Shown piece after piece: positions 19,861 to 28,389 of a stretch of 47,503 nucleotides of DNA (within the stretch, counting starts at the first letter, position 1; the number at the start of each line of letters is the position of its first letter). A model generated the notes under the pieces. That model did not search any database. It was given only the letters and a program-made list of their open reading frames with translations, and was not told the DNA's origin. The DNA lies in assembly GCA_021815805.1 (NCBI GenBank), contig JAKAZQ010000007.1:1-47503 (forward strand), read 5' to 3'. This stretch comes from Pseudomonadota bacterium. Lineage in GTDB: Bacteria; Pseudomonadota; Gammaproteobacteria; Burkholderiales; Burkholderiaceae_C. Both the position numbers and the translations under genes were made by a program.

Positions 19861-20484
19861 ATGATCCCCGACCTTCGTCCCGTCCCGCAGCGCCCCCCCG
19901 TGCAGACGCCGCGGCGCGCAGGCCTTGCCGTGGTGCCGATTCGCGCGCTGGGGGTCGAGCACCGCGCAAGCCTGTTGCGCCATCTGCTGGCGCTGGTGCC
20001 CGAGGATCGCTATCTGCGCTTCGGGCACGCCGCCAGCGACCGGCAACTGCGCGACTACGTGCAGCACATCGACTTCGTGCGGGACGAACTGTTCGGGGTG
20101 TTCGACCGCGAACTCGAACTCGTCGCCGCGGCGCACCTGGCGCTGGCCGGCGCACCCGGCGGCGAGGCCGAGTTCGGCGTCTCGGTACGGCCCGACGGCC
20201 GCGGCAGGGGCCTGGGCACGCGCTTGTTCGAGCGCGCCGCGACCATCGCCCGCAATCGCGGCTTGCAGATCCTGCGCCTGCAGTGCCTGAGTCGCAACCG
20301 GGCGATGATCGGCATCGCGCGCCGCGCCGGCATGTCGGTGCGCAATCGTTTCGACGAGGCCGAGGCGACGCTGCGGGTGCCGCCGCGCAGTCTGTTCAGC
20401 CATCTCGACGAGTGGCTGAGCGACGCCTTGGGCGAGGTGGATTTTGCGATCAAGCAGGGGCGCCGGCGCGCCCGCACGCCCTGA
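19861..20484 (+). CDS. GNAT-family N-acetyltransferase
   Basis: Probable acetyl-CoA-dependent acetyltransferase of unknown substrate, 207 residues. The fold signature is visible: LVPEDRYLRFGHAASDRQLRDYV (typical of a GNAT subgroup with an RYLRF motif), then the strand EAEFGVSVRPDGRGRGLGTRLFERAATIARNRG, containing the acetyl-CoA pyrophosphate loop R/Q-x-x-G-x-G/A as RGRGLG. The start is uncertain: ATG 19861 lies 25 nt after the TATAGT box and is preferred over ATG 19840, which would coincide with the expected transcription start. It converges on the aldehyde dehydrogenase gene with a 9-bp gap. Confidence 0.82.
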   Translation: MIPDLRPVPQRPPVQTPRRAGLAVVPIRALGVEHRASLLRHLLALVPEDRYLRFGHAASDRQLRDYVQHIDFVRDELFGVFDRELELVAAAHLALAGAPGGEAEFGVSVRPDGRGRGLGTRLFERAATIARNRGLQILRLQCLSRNRAMIGIARRAGMSVRNRFDEAEATLRVPPRSLFSHLDEWLSDALGEVDFAIKQGRRRARTP

Positions 20485-20493
20485 TCCGAGGCC

Positions 20494-21918
20494 TCAGGCC
20501 CAGCGTTTCATCAACTCGACCAGGCGCGCGACACGCGCGCCGTAGGGCGGGCGCACCAGCGCGGTGCCGGCGAGCCTGCTCTGGCGCAGCACCGGCTTGA
20601 GCTTGCTGAAGGTGTCGAAACCCCATCGCCCGTGGTAATGACCCATGCCCGACGGACCGACGCCGCCGAATGGCAGATTGTCCTGGACCACGTGCATCAG
20701 GGTGTCGTTGACGGTGACTCCGCCCGAGTGCGTGTGGCGCAGTACATGCTCGATGCGCCGGGCGTCGTCGTCGAACCAGTACAGGGCGAGCGGCCGCGGC
20801 TGGGTGTTGATGTGCTCGAGCACGTCGTCGGGCCGCTCGTAGCCGAGCAGCGGCAGCAGCGGCCCGAAGATCTCCTCCTGCATGATGCGCAGCTTCGACG
20901 GCGGGTCGAGCAGCAGAACCGGCGCCAGGCGGTGCTGGCGGTCGCGCGCCTGCTCGCCGGGAAACAGCGGCAGCATGTCGACTCCGGCGGCGCGCGCCTG
21001 CTCGAGCATGCCGCTCAGGCGCAGGTACTGGCGCGCGTCGACCACGCTGCAGTAATCGGGGCTGGCCAGCCCCGCGGGGTACAGCGCTCGCGCCGCGTCC
21101 ACGCAGGCCTCGGCGAATTCGCGCAGGCGCGCCCGCGGCACATGCACGTGGTCGGGCGCGACGCAGGTCTGGCCGGCGTTGACCAGCTTGCCGTAGACGA
21201 TGCGCTGCGCAGCCAGCCGCAGGTCGAAGTCCGGCGCCACCACCGCCGGCGACTTGCCGCCGAGCTCCAGGGTCACGGGCACCAGTTGCGCCGCGGCGGT
21301 GGCCATGACACGGCGCCCGACGGCGGTGGAACCGGTGAACAGCAGGTGGTCCAGCGGCAGAGCGGAGAACGCGGCGGCCTGCTCGGCTCCCCCGGCGAAC
21401 ACGACGAGTTCGTCGGGGTCGAAGCGTTCCCGCACCAGCTCCGAGAACAGGGCGCCGAAGGCGGGGGTGTACTCCGACACCTTGAGCATGGCACGATTGC
21501 CGGCGGCCAGCGCCGAGGCCAGCGGCCCGATGCTCAGGTACAGCGGATAGTTCCACGGCGCGATGATGCCCACCACGCCGAGGGGCTGCGGCAGGATCTG
21601 CGCGCGCGCCGGCCGGAACCAGACGCCCGGGCTGACGCGCCGCGGGCGCATCCAGTGCCTGCCGTGGCGCAGGGCATGGCGCAGCGCGGCGAGCGACGGT
21701 ACGAGGTCGAGGATCTCGGTCTCGGCGCGGGCGCGTTGACCGAAATCGGCGGCCACCGCGTCGGCGATGCCGCCCTGCCGGTCGCGCAGCAGCGCGAGCA
21801 GGCGCCGCAGGCGGTCGCGACGCAGTTCCCAGGCCGGATACGGGCAGGCGCGGAAGGCGGCGCGCTGGTGGGCGTACGCGGCGTGCAGATCCGACGAGAA
21901 GGCCAGGGGTCGTTCCAT
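20494..21918 (-). CDS. Coniferyl-aldehyde-type aldehyde dehydrogenase
   Basis: NAD(P)-dependent aldehyde dehydrogenase of the 470-480-residue class related to coniferyl aldehyde dehydrogenase (CalB) and class 3 ALDHs. The 474-residue product shows GVVGIIAPWNYPLYLSI, FTGSTAVGRRVM, the catalytic glutamate in LELGGKSPAVV, the catalytic cysteine in NAGQTCVAPDHV, and EEIFGPLLPL. The late VQDNLPFGGVGPSGMGHYHG block is typical of this class. ATG at 21918 gives a normal N-terminus. It is transcribed alone, divergent from the MBL hydrolase. The physiological aldehyde is not deducible. Confidence 0.88.
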   Translation of the reverse strand: MERPLAFSSDLHAAYAHQRAAFRACPYPAWELRRDRLRRLLALLRDRQGGIADAVAADFGQRARAETEILDLVPSLAALRHALRHGRHWMRPRRVSPGVWFRPARAQILPQPLGVVGIIAPWNYPLYLSIGPLASALAAGNRAMLKVSEYTPAFGALFSELVRERFDPDELVVFAGGAEQAAAFSALPLDHLLFTGSTAVGRRVMATAAAQLVPVTLELGGKSPAVVAPDFDLRLAAQRIVYGKLVNAGQTCVAPDHVHVPRARLREFAEACVDAARALYPAGLASPDYCSVVDARQYLRLSGMLEQARAAGVDMLPLFPGEQARDRQHRLAPVLLLDPPSKLRIMQEEIFGPLLPLLGYERPDDVLEHINTQPRPLALYWFDDDARRIEHVLRHTHSGGVTVNDTLMHVVQDNLPFGGVGPSGMGHYHGRWGFDTFSKLKPVLRQSRLAGTALVRPPYGARVARLVELMKRWA

Positions 21919-22038
21919 GCGGCACCGCTCCAGAACGGTCGAAGGATTTGCTCTTATGCTAGGCCACTCGCGCTGCGCCGCCAAACCCGAGGTCTTCGAC
22001 TCGGCATGGCCGCGCGCGGTCCTGCCCACGACGCCCGC

Positions 22039-23016
22039 ATGTCCATCGTCCTTCCTTCCCTGCCTTCCACCGTCCAGGTGCTGGTGCACGACTGGCTCAG
22101 CGCCAATTGCGTGGTCATGCACGACGACCAGCACACCGCCAGCGTGGTCGATACCGGGCACCTCGTGCGCATCGACACCACGCTGGCCGGTGTGCGCGCC
22201 GCGCTCGGCGGGCGCCGCCTGGCGCGCATCGTGAACACCCACCTGCATTCGGATCACTGCGGCGGCAATGCCGGGCTGCAGCGCGCGCTGGCGCCGGGCG
22301 GCGCGTGCCGCGTGCTGGTGCCCGCCGGGGAACTGCAGGCGGTCAACGACTGGGACGAATCGGGCCTGAGTTTCGTGCAGACGGGGCAGAGCGCCGAGGC
22401 GTTCCGCGCCAGCGCCGGCTACGCCGCGGGCGAGCAGCTGTGGCTCGGCGGCCTGCCATGGCAGGTGCATGCCGCCCCGGGGCACGACGACCATGCGCTG
22501 ATGCTGTTCCAGCCCGACGCCCGCATCCTGATCAGCGGCGACGCGCTGTGGGAGCATGGCTTCGGGGTGCTGTTCCCGGAACTCGTCGGCGGCGACGGTT
22601 TCGATGCCCAGCGCGCCACGTTGCGCTGCATCGAGCAACTGGCGCCGAACTGGGTGATTCCGGGCCACGGCCCGGTGTTCGGCGAGGTCGGCGCGGCGCT
22701 CGAGCGGGCCGACGCGAGGCTGCAGATGTTCGCCGCGGATCCGCCGCGGCATGCCGCGCACGCGCTGCGTGTGCTGCTCAAGTTCCATCTGCTCGAGTGC
22801 GGCCGCGCATTGCCCCGGGCGCAGGTGCAGCAATGGTTCGAGGGCACCGAGCTGGTGCAGCGCACCGTGGCGCGCCACTGCCCCGGGCAGACGGTGTCGC
22901 AGGTGTTCCTGCGCACGCTGGACGACCTGCTGCGCGTCGGCGCCGCGCTGCAGCGCGGCGACGCGCTCTGCGACCCCGATGTGGCGGCGGGCGCGGGCGC
23001 GCCGAGCGGCGCGTGA
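22039..23016 (+). CDS. MBL-fold metallo-hydrolase
   Basis: Metallo-beta-lactamase-fold hydrolase, 325 residues. The metal-binding signature THLHSDHCGGN is present, followed by the later ligands in AAPGHDDHALML and ISGDALWEHG and the C-terminal PGHGPVF. The domain after about residue 230 is helical, as in glyoxalase II/RNase Z-like hydrolases with a winged-helix tail. The start may be ATG 22039 (preferred) or ATG 22006, which adds 11 residues; TATGCT near 21955 is a candidate -10 box. Its TGA overlaps the recG ATG (TGATG), indicating coupled translation. Substrate unknown. Confidence 0.85.
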   Translation: MSIVLPSLPSTVQVLVHDWLSANCVVMHDDQHTASVVDTGHLVRIDTTLAGVRAALGGRRLARIVNTHLHSDHCGGNAGLQRALAPGGACRVLVPAGELQAVNDWDESGLSFVQTGQSAEAFRASAGYAAGEQLWLGGLPWQVHAAPGHDDHALMLFQPDARILISGDALWEHGFGVLFPELVGGDGFDAQRATLRCIEQLAPNWVIPGHGPVFGEVGAALERADARLQMFAADPPRHAAHALRVLLKFHLLECGRALPRAQVQQWFEGTELVQRTVARHCPGQTVSQVFLRTLDDLLRVGAALQRGDALCDPDVAAGAGAPSGA

Positions 23017-25100
23017 TGGCCGGCGTGCCGGCGCCCGGCGCGGCGGCCGCGGCGGCGCCGACCGCGCCGGGCGAGCGCCTGGGCCTGCGCAGCGACTGGG
23101 ACTACGCGCTGCACCTGCCGCTGCACTATGTCGACGAAACCCGCGTCACGCCGATCGCCGAGCTGCGGGAATCCCGCGTCGCGGTGGTGCAGGCGCGCGT
23201 GCTGCAGGCCGAGCTGATGACGGCGCGTCGCCGCGTGCTGCGCGTCGTCGTCGAGGACGACAGCGCGCGCCTGGAACTGCGCTTTTTTCACTTCTATCCG
23301 AGCTGGACGCGCCAGTACGCGGCGGGACGCGCGTTGCGCATCCGTGGCGAGCCGAGGCGTGGGTTGTTCGGATTCGAGATGGTGCACCCGGTGTGCCACG
23401 CGCTGGGCCCCGATGCGCCGTTGCCGGATCGCCTGACCCCGGTCTATCCGTCGGCCGCCGGCGTCAGCCAGGCCTGGCTGCGCAAGGCGGTGGCGGCGGC
23501 GCTGCGCCGACTCGATGCCCGCGAATGGCTGCCGCAGACACTGCTGGCGCGCCTGCAGCTGCCGCCCCTCGGGCAGGCGCTGCAGCTGCTGCATGCGCCG
23601 CCGCCCGATGTCGAGATCGAGCAACTCGAGGATCGTCGGCATCCGGCGTGGCGCCGGGTGAAGTTCGACGAATTGCTGGCGCAGCAACTGGCGCAGCAGC
23701 TGGCGCGGGCACGCCGCGCCGAGCAGCGGGCGTGGCCGCTGCCGGCGCGCGACGGCGGTGTGGCGCAGCGCCTGTTGCGCACCCTGCCGTTCGCGTTGAC
23801 GCCGGATCAGGCCGCCTGCGTGGCCGAGATCGGCGTCGACCTGCAGCGCGAACAGCCGATGCACCGCCTGTTGCAGGGCGACGTCGGCAGCGGCAAGACC
23901 GTGGTGGCGGCGCTGGCCGCCGCACAGGCCATCGACAGCGGCATGCAATGCGCGCTCATGGCCCCCACCGACATCCTGGCGGCGCAGCACCTGCGTCGCC
24001 TGGCGGAGTGGTTGCAGCCGCTCGGCGTCGGCGTGGCCTGGCTGCGCGGCGGGCAGTCGCGCCGCGAGCGCGAGGCGGAAATGGCGCGCGCGGCCAGCGG
24101 GGAGGCGTCGCTGGTGGTGGGCACCCACGCGGTGATCCAGGACAAGGTGCAGTTCGCGCGCCTCGGGCTGGCCGTCGTCGACGAGCAGCATCGTTTCGGC
24201 GTGGCGCAGCGCCTCAGCCTGAGGGCCAAGGGCGCAGGCGAGCAGCGCCAGCCGCACCTGCTGATGATGACGGCCACGCCGATTCCCCGCACCCTGGCCA
24301 TGGCCGTGTTCGGCGACCTGGACATATCCACCATCGCCCATGCCCCGCCCGGGCGCCAGCCGGTGCGCACGCGCGTGTTCTCGGAGCAACGCCGCGACAG
24401 CGTGATGCACCGCGTGCGCGAACTCGTGCTCGCCGGGCGCCAGGCCTACTGGGTGTGCCCGCTGATCGAGCCCGCCGCGGATTCCCCGCCGGGGCCGAAG
24501 GCGCAGCCCGAGTTGCGCGATGCGCTGGCCACCCACGCCGAACTGCAGGCGCTGCTCGGCGAGCACGGCGACTGCGTCGGCCTGTTGCACGGCCGCATGC
24601 CGGCGGCGCGCAAGGCCGAGGTGATGGCCGCCTTCGCCGCCGGCGAGCTGCGCCTGCTGGTGGCGACCACGGTCATCGAGGTGGGCGTGGACGTGCCCAC
24701 CGCCAGTCTCATGGTCATCGAGCACGCCGAACGCTTCGGCCTGTCGCAGCTGCACCAACTGCGCGGGCGCGTCGGGCGCGGACATGACGCGGCGCAGTGT
24801 CTGCTGCTGTTCTCCGAGCCGCTGTCGGCCACGGCGCGAGCGCGCCTGCGCGCCATGCACGACACCGGCGACGGATTCGTGCTGGCGCAGAAGGATCTCG
24901 AGTTGCGCGGCCCCGGCGAACTGCTCGGCCAGCGCCAGTCCGGGCTGCAGGGCCTGCGCCATGCCGACCTGCGCGACGACGCCGACCTGCTGGAGCTGGC
25001 GCGCGGCGCCGCCGCCGAGTTGCTGCGCGAACAGCCGCAGGCGGCGCGTGCGCATCTGCAGCGTTGGCTCGGCGGCGGCATGGACTGGCTCGCGGCATGA
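23016..25100 (+). CDS. recG: ATP-dependent DNA helicase RecG
   Basis: Branch-migration helicase acting on stalled forks and recombination intermediates. The 694-residue product has the N-terminal wedge/OB region (HLPLHYVDETRVTPI, then VVVEDDSARLELRFFHFYPSW), Walker A GDVGSGKTVVAALAA, the DEQH box (VVDEQHRFGVAQR), MTATPIPRTLAMAVFGDLDIS, ATTVIEVGVDVPTA and QLRGRVGRG. This is the full superfamily 2 motif set. The ATG at 23016 overlaps the preceding stop by one base, so translation is probably coupled to the MBL hydrolase. Confidence 0.97.
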   Translation: MAGVPAPGAAAAAAPTAPGERLGLRSDWDYALHLPLHYVDETRVTPIAELRESRVAVVQARVLQAELMTARRRVLRVVVEDDSARLELRFFHFYPSWTRQYAAGRALRIRGEPRRGLFGFEMVHPVCHALGPDAPLPDRLTPVYPSAAGVSQAWLRKAVAAALRRLDAREWLPQTLLARLQLPPLGQALQLLHAPPPDVEIEQLEDRRHPAWRRVKFDELLAQQLAQQLARARRAEQRAWPLPARDGGVAQRLLRTLPFALTPDQAACVAEIGVDLQREQPMHRLLQGDVGSGKTVVAALAAAQAIDSGMQCALMAPTDILAAQHLRRLAEWLQPLGVGVAWLRGGQSRREREAEMARAASGEASLVVGTHAVIQDKVQFARLGLAVVDEQHRFGVAQRLSLRAKGAGEQRQPHLLMMTATPIPRTLAMAVFGDLDISTIAHAPPGRQPVRTRVFSEQRRDSVMHRVRELVLAGRQAYWVCPLIEPAADSPPGPKAQPELRDALATHAELQALLGEHGDCVGLLHGRMPAARKAEVMAAFAAGELRLLVATTVIEVGVDVPTASLMVIEHAERFGLSQLHQLRGRVGRGHDAAQCLLLFSEPLSATARARLRAMHDTGDGFVLAQKDLELRGPGELLGQRQSGLQGLRHADLRDDADLLELARGAAAELLREQPQAARAHLQRWLGGGMDWLAA

Positions 25101-25163
25101 GCCACGGGCATCGGGCACGATAGTTTGCGCGAATTTGTTCGGCATTGTGGTTTAATTCAGGCT

Positions 25164-26147
25164 ATGACTCTGACCGAATTGCGCTACATCGTCGCCGTGG
25201 CCCGCGAGCGTCATTTCGGTCGCGCCGCCGAAGCCTGCTATGTCAGCCAGCCGACGCTGTCGGTGGCGATCAAGAAGCTCGAGGAAGAACTCGACGTGAA
25301 GATCTTCGAGCGCGGCGGCAGCGAAGTCAGCATCACCGATGTCGGTGCCGAGATCATCGAGCAGGCGCAGCGCGTGCTCGAGCAGTCCTCGGCGATTCGC
25401 GAAATCGCCAAGCGCGGCAAGGATCCGCTGGCCGGGCCGCTGCGCGTGGGGGTCATCTACACCATCGCGCCGTATCTGCTGCCGCCGCTGGTGCGCCGGG
25501 TGATCGCGCTGACCCCGCAGATGCCGCTGATGCTGCAGGAGCAGCTGACGGTGCGCCTGCTCGAGATGCTGCGCAACGGTGAACTCGATGTCGCCGTGCT
25601 CGCCGAGCCGTTTCCGGAGCACGGCCTGGCCACCGCGCCGCTGTACGACGAGCCCTTCCTGGTCGCGGTGCCGCGCGGGCATCGCCTGGCGCGCGCCGAC
25701 GACGTGCGCAGCGAGGAGATCCGCGACGAAACCATGCTGCTGCTGGGCACCGGGCATTGCTTTCGCGACCACGTGCTGGAGGTCTGCCCCGAATTCGCCC
25801 GCTTCTCCCCCGGCTCCGACGGCATCCGCAAGAGCTTCGAGGGCTCGTCGCTGGAAACCATCAAGCACATGGTCGCATCCGGCATGGGCATCACGATCCT
25901 GCCGCGCATGTCCATGGAACTCGACGCCGAAACGCCGGGTGGCGGGCAGATCCGCTATGTGCCGTTCCGCGACCCCGTGCCGTCGCGGCGCGTCGTGCTG
26001 GCCTGGCGCAAGACCTTTACCCGCACCGTGGCCATCGAGGCGCTGCGCCGTGCCGTGCTCGCCTGCGAACTGCCGGGTGTGCGCAAGTTCGAGGCGCCGA
26101 TCACCCCTGCGGCGGCGCCGCAGCCCGTGGATCGCCCGGCGGCCTGA
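25164..26147 (+). CDS. oxyR: LysR-type peroxide sensor OxyR
   Basis: Transcriptional regulator activated by hydrogen peroxide through disulfide formation. The 327-residue product has an N-terminal helix-turn-helix (FGRAAEACYVSQPTLSVAIKKLEEELD). The redox cysteines fall exactly at C199 and C208 (GTGHCFRDHVLEVC), the positions known from E. coli OxyR. ATG at 25164 starts MTLTELRYIVAVARERHF, the usual OxyR N-terminus. It lies 63 bp after recG; this oxyR-after-recG order is common in betaproteobacteria. TTTAAT at 25151-25156 is AT-rich against the background and may be part of a promoter. Confidence 0.95.
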   Translation: MTLTELRYIVAVARERHFGRAAEACYVSQPTLSVAIKKLEEELDVKIFERGGSEVSITDVGAEIIEQAQRVLEQSSAIREIAKRGKDPLAGPLRVGVIYTIAPYLLPPLVRRVIALTPQMPLMLQEQLTVRLLEMLRNGELDVAVLAEPFPEHGLATAPLYDEPFLVAVPRGHRLARADDVRSEEIRDETMLLLGTGHCFRDHVLEVCPEFARFSPGSDGIRKSFEGSSLETIKHMVASGMGITILPRMSMELDAETPGGGQIRYVPFRDPVPSRRVVLAWRKTFTRTVAIEALRRAVLACELPGVRKFEAPITPAAAPQPVDRPAA

Positions 26148-26162
26148 AGCGCATCACCCCGG

Positions 26163-26188
26163 GTGCGCGCCGCGGCCGGCGCGCGCAC
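26163..26188. other. GC-rich hairpin between convergent oxyR and lrp-like genes
   Basis: A near-perfect inverted repeat (GTGCGCGCC ... GGCGCGCGCAC) lies in the 51-bp gap between two convergent genes. There is no clear T-run, so it is a weak terminator candidate for either side. Confidence 0.35.
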
Positions 26189-26198
26189 TCCGGCGATT

Positions 26199-26675
26199 TC
26201 ACTCCACCTGCAGCGCGTGGGTGCTCTTGACTTCTTCCATGACCACGTAGGTACGCGTCTCGCGTACCCCTGGCAGGTTCAGCAGGGTCCTGTTCAGGAA
26301 TTCGCGATAGGCATCCATGTCGCCGACGCGGGTCTTGATCAGGTAGTCGAAATCCCCGGTGACCAGATAACACTCGAGGATTTCCGGGCGATCGCGCGCC
26401 GATTCCTTGAAGCGCTCGAAGACTTCCGGGCTGCTGCGATCGAGTCGCACCTCGATGCACACCAGCAGCGAGGCCCCCAGCTTGTGCGGGTTCAGGCGGG
26501 CCTCGTAGCCGAGGATGAACTGTTCGCGGACCAGGCGCCGCACCCGTTCGAGCACTGCCGTGGGCGACAGGTGAACGGCCTGGGCCAGCGCCAGGTTGGA
26601 CATGCGGCCGTCGCCCTGCAGCAGGGCGAGTATGCGCCGATCAACGCGATCGAGTGCGCTGGCGGCATCTTTCAT
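26199..26675 (-). CDS. Lrp/AsnC-family transcriptional regulator
   Basis: A 158-residue feast/famine regulator. Residues 8-60 form the AsnC helix-turn-helix (LDRVDRRILALLQGDGRMSNLALAQAVHLSPTAVLERVRRL) and residues 70-150 the RAM/AsnC ligand domain (LLVCIEVRLDRS, YLVTGDFDYLIKTRVGDMDAYREFL, TRTYVVMEEVK). It resembles Lrp itself in length and ending, but the effector and targets are unknown. ATG at 26675 matches the family start. It is divergent from proC across an unusually AT-rich intergenic region, where autoregulation would be expected for this family. Confidence 0.92.
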   Translation of the reverse strand: MKDAASALDRVDRRILALLQGDGRMSNLALAQAVHLSPTAVLERVRRLVREQFILGYEARLNPHKLGASLLVCIEVRLDRSSPEVFERFKESARDRPEILECYLVTGDFDYLIKTRVGDMDAYREFLNRTLLNLPGVRETRTYVVMEEVKSTHALQVE

Positions 26676-27224
26676 GGTGGGCAATCTCCAGAGTCGGGTT
26701 GGGTGTCGGTTCGACGGGGTCGAACGCGGGGTCGGATGCGCCCGGCGGGAATGCACCCCGTGGGCTGCGCGAGCGCAGCCTGCGCTTCGCGCCGGCTGGC
26801 GCGACCATCTGTGGCAAGCACCCGCGTCGGGCAACATTTCCGGCACAAAAGTTCATTGTCGCTCACTCGGAATGCGCACGACACATTCGTCACCCAGTAG
26901 TCAGCAATGACGTAAGGCCTAAGGGGTCCCGGGCGGCGCACCCGCTCGGTGCAAGATCGAGCGACATGTACCAGTTCCCGAAGAATGATGGCATTTATTC
27001 GGAAGTTCTTAATCATACTGCCATAGATTGCGGAATGGCGGTCAATTACATATGCTCATATCATGGTTTTATGAGATTTGTCGACCCCTGCCTGGGGGGG
27101 CACCTTTCGCGTTCCGCAAGGACAACGGGCCTGCTGCAATCCGTCGCATGGTCGTGCGCCAGCCCCAACATGGTGCGTCGTGGCGGCGCCTCGACGCCGC
27201 ACCGGGCGCGGCGATAATGTCCGC
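26676..27224. promoter_or_regulatory. Long divergent intergenic region with AT-rich patch (lrp-like / proC)
   Basis: A 549-bp region without a convincing gene. Bases about 26966-27085 are strikingly AT-rich (near 40 percent GC by eye) in a roughly 70 percent GC window. The patch holds CTCATA at 27055-27060 with TATGAG at 27070-27075 (6-bp stem). A small open frame 26966-27217 runs through it, but its codon use is unlike the neighbours and it has no recognised similarity, so it is not called. GATAAT at 27213-27218 is the probable proC -10 box. The AT-rich patch may be a regulator-binding or UP-like segment, or a small acquired fragment. Confidence 0.45.
27213..27218 (+). promoter_or_regulatory. 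Candidate proC -10 box, very close to the ATG
   Basis: GATAAT ends 6 nt before the proC ATG at 27225. Transcription from such a box would begin at or within a base or two of the start codon, so the proC message could be leaderless. No Shine-Dalgarno sequence is present upstream. Confidence 0.4.
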
Positions 27225-28061
27225 ATGCAAGACTTCTCCATGGCATTCATCGGCGGCGGCAACATGGCCGGCGCCATCATCGGCGGCCTGCGTCAGGCGG
27301 GCGTGGAGCCCGCGCGCATGCTCGTGGTCGAGCCGCAGGCCGAGCAGCGCGAGCGCCTGCGCGAACGCTTCGGCGTGCAGTCGCTGGCGCAGCCCGACGC
27401 CAGCCTCGGCGCCATCGACGTGCTCGTCTGGGCGGTCAAGCCGCAGCAGTTCAGGCAGGCTGCGCAGGGCCTGCGCGAACGTGCTCCGGGGGCGTCGGAC
27501 GGCCTGCACCTGAGCATCATGGCCGGCGTGCGCTGCGCCGCCATCACGCGCCTCGCCGGCGCGCGGCGCGTGGTGCGCGCGATGCCGAATACCCCGGCGT
27601 TGATCGGACGCGGGGTCGCCGGCCTGGTGGCCAACCCCGCCTGCGGGGCGGCCGAACGCGCGCGCGCCGAGCAGGTGCTGGCGCCCACCGGCGAACTGGT
27701 CTGGGTGGACGACGAGCCGGCGCTCGACGCCGTCACCGCGCTGTCCGGGTCCGGGCCCGCGTACATGTTCTATGTGCTGGAGGCCATGATCGCCGCCGGT
27801 GTCGGGCTGGGCCTGCCCGAATCCGTCGCGCAGCGCCTGGCGTCGGGCACGATGGCCGGGGCGGCCGCGCTCGCCGCGGGCTCGCCGGCCACCCCGGCGC
27901 AACTGCGCGAGCAGGTCACGAGCAAGGGCGGCACCACCGCCGCAGCGCTCGAGGTGCTGGGCGCGCGCGACGTCGCCGGGGCCTTCGATGCGGCGCTGCG
28001 GGCGGCGGCACGGCGCGCCGTCGAACTCGCCGATGCGCTGGAGCGCGAGGCGGGCGACTGA
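27225..28061 (+). CDS. proC: Pyrroline-5-carboxylate reductase
   Basis: NAD(P)H-dependent last step of proline biosynthesis. The 278-residue product has the N-terminal Rossmann motif AFIGGGNMAGAIIGGL, VWAVKPQQ, RAMPNTPALIGRGVAGL, TALSGSGPAYMFYVLEAM and the C-terminal QVTSKGGTTAAALEVL, all hallmarks of ProC. ATG 27225 is preferred; an internal ATG at about 27240 would cut into the Rossmann strand. Confidence 0.96.
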   Translation: MQDFSMAFIGGGNMAGAIIGGLRQAGVEPARMLVVEPQAEQRERLRERFGVQSLAQPDASLGAIDVLVWAVKPQQFRQAAQGLRERAPGASDGLHLSIMAGVRCAAITRLAGARRVVRAMPNTPALIGRGVAGLVANPACGAAERARAEQVLAPTGELVWVDDEPALDAVTALSGSGPAYMFYVLEAMIAAGVGLGLPESVAQRLASGTMAGAAALAAGSPATPAQLREQVTSKGGTTAAALEVLGARDVAGAFDAALRAAARRAVELADALEREAGD

Positions 28062-28120
28062 GGCCGGGACGGCCATCCTGGCGGGCGCCCCGTCGCTGCT
28101 GCTAGGATCTCGGGCTTCCC

Positions 28121-28211
28121 GGAGAGATGGATGAGTGGTTGAAGTCGCACGCCTGGAAAGCGTGTAAGGGTCAACAGCCCTTCGGGGGTTCGAATCCCCC
28201 TCTCTCCGCCA
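28121..28211 (+). tRNA. tRNA-Ser (anticodon GGA)
   Basis: A 91-nt type II tRNA. The acceptor stem pairs GGAGAGA (28121-28127) with TCTCTCC (28201-28207), followed by discriminator G and an encoded CCA (28209-28211). The anticodon stem CACGC/GCGTG (28148-28152 and 28160-28164) encloses the loop CTGGAAA with anticodon GGA at 28155-28157, reading UCC and UCU. A long variable arm (TAAGGGTCAACAGCCCTT) and the T-loop GGTTCGAATCC complete the serine type. Confidence 0.97.
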
Positions 28212-28216
28212 GTTCG

Positions 28217-28247
28217 AGGCCCGAGCCGGATCCCCCGCTCGGGCCTT
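28217..28247 (+). terminator. Intrinsic terminator after tRNA-Ser
   Basis: AGGCCCGAGC (28217-28226) pairs with GCTCGGGCCT (28237-28246) around a 10-nt loop, 6 nt past the tRNA end. Only a short T stretch follows, so strength is moderate. Confidence 0.7.
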
Positions 28248-28389
28248 GTCGGCGACGGTCACGCGCTCGTGCACCATGTGCCGCATTCCTGCCCGCTGGA
28301 CGGGATCGCGCACTCGAATCGCAGGTATGGCCGGCGTGGCTTCTGTCCGTACCAGTGCGTGGTGCCTCCGCACACCATGCCCGATGCCA

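Noticed and set aside
26966..27217. Small open frame MYQFPKNDGIYSEV... in the AT-rich patch
   Set aside because: No ribosome site, no recognised similarity, and its second half is compositionally like shadow frames; described as part of the intergenic region instead.
28121..28211. A minus-strand open frame across the tRNA encoding a REGDSNPRR-type peptide
   Set aside because: This is the well-known translation of the reverse strand of tRNA-Ser and is not a real protein.
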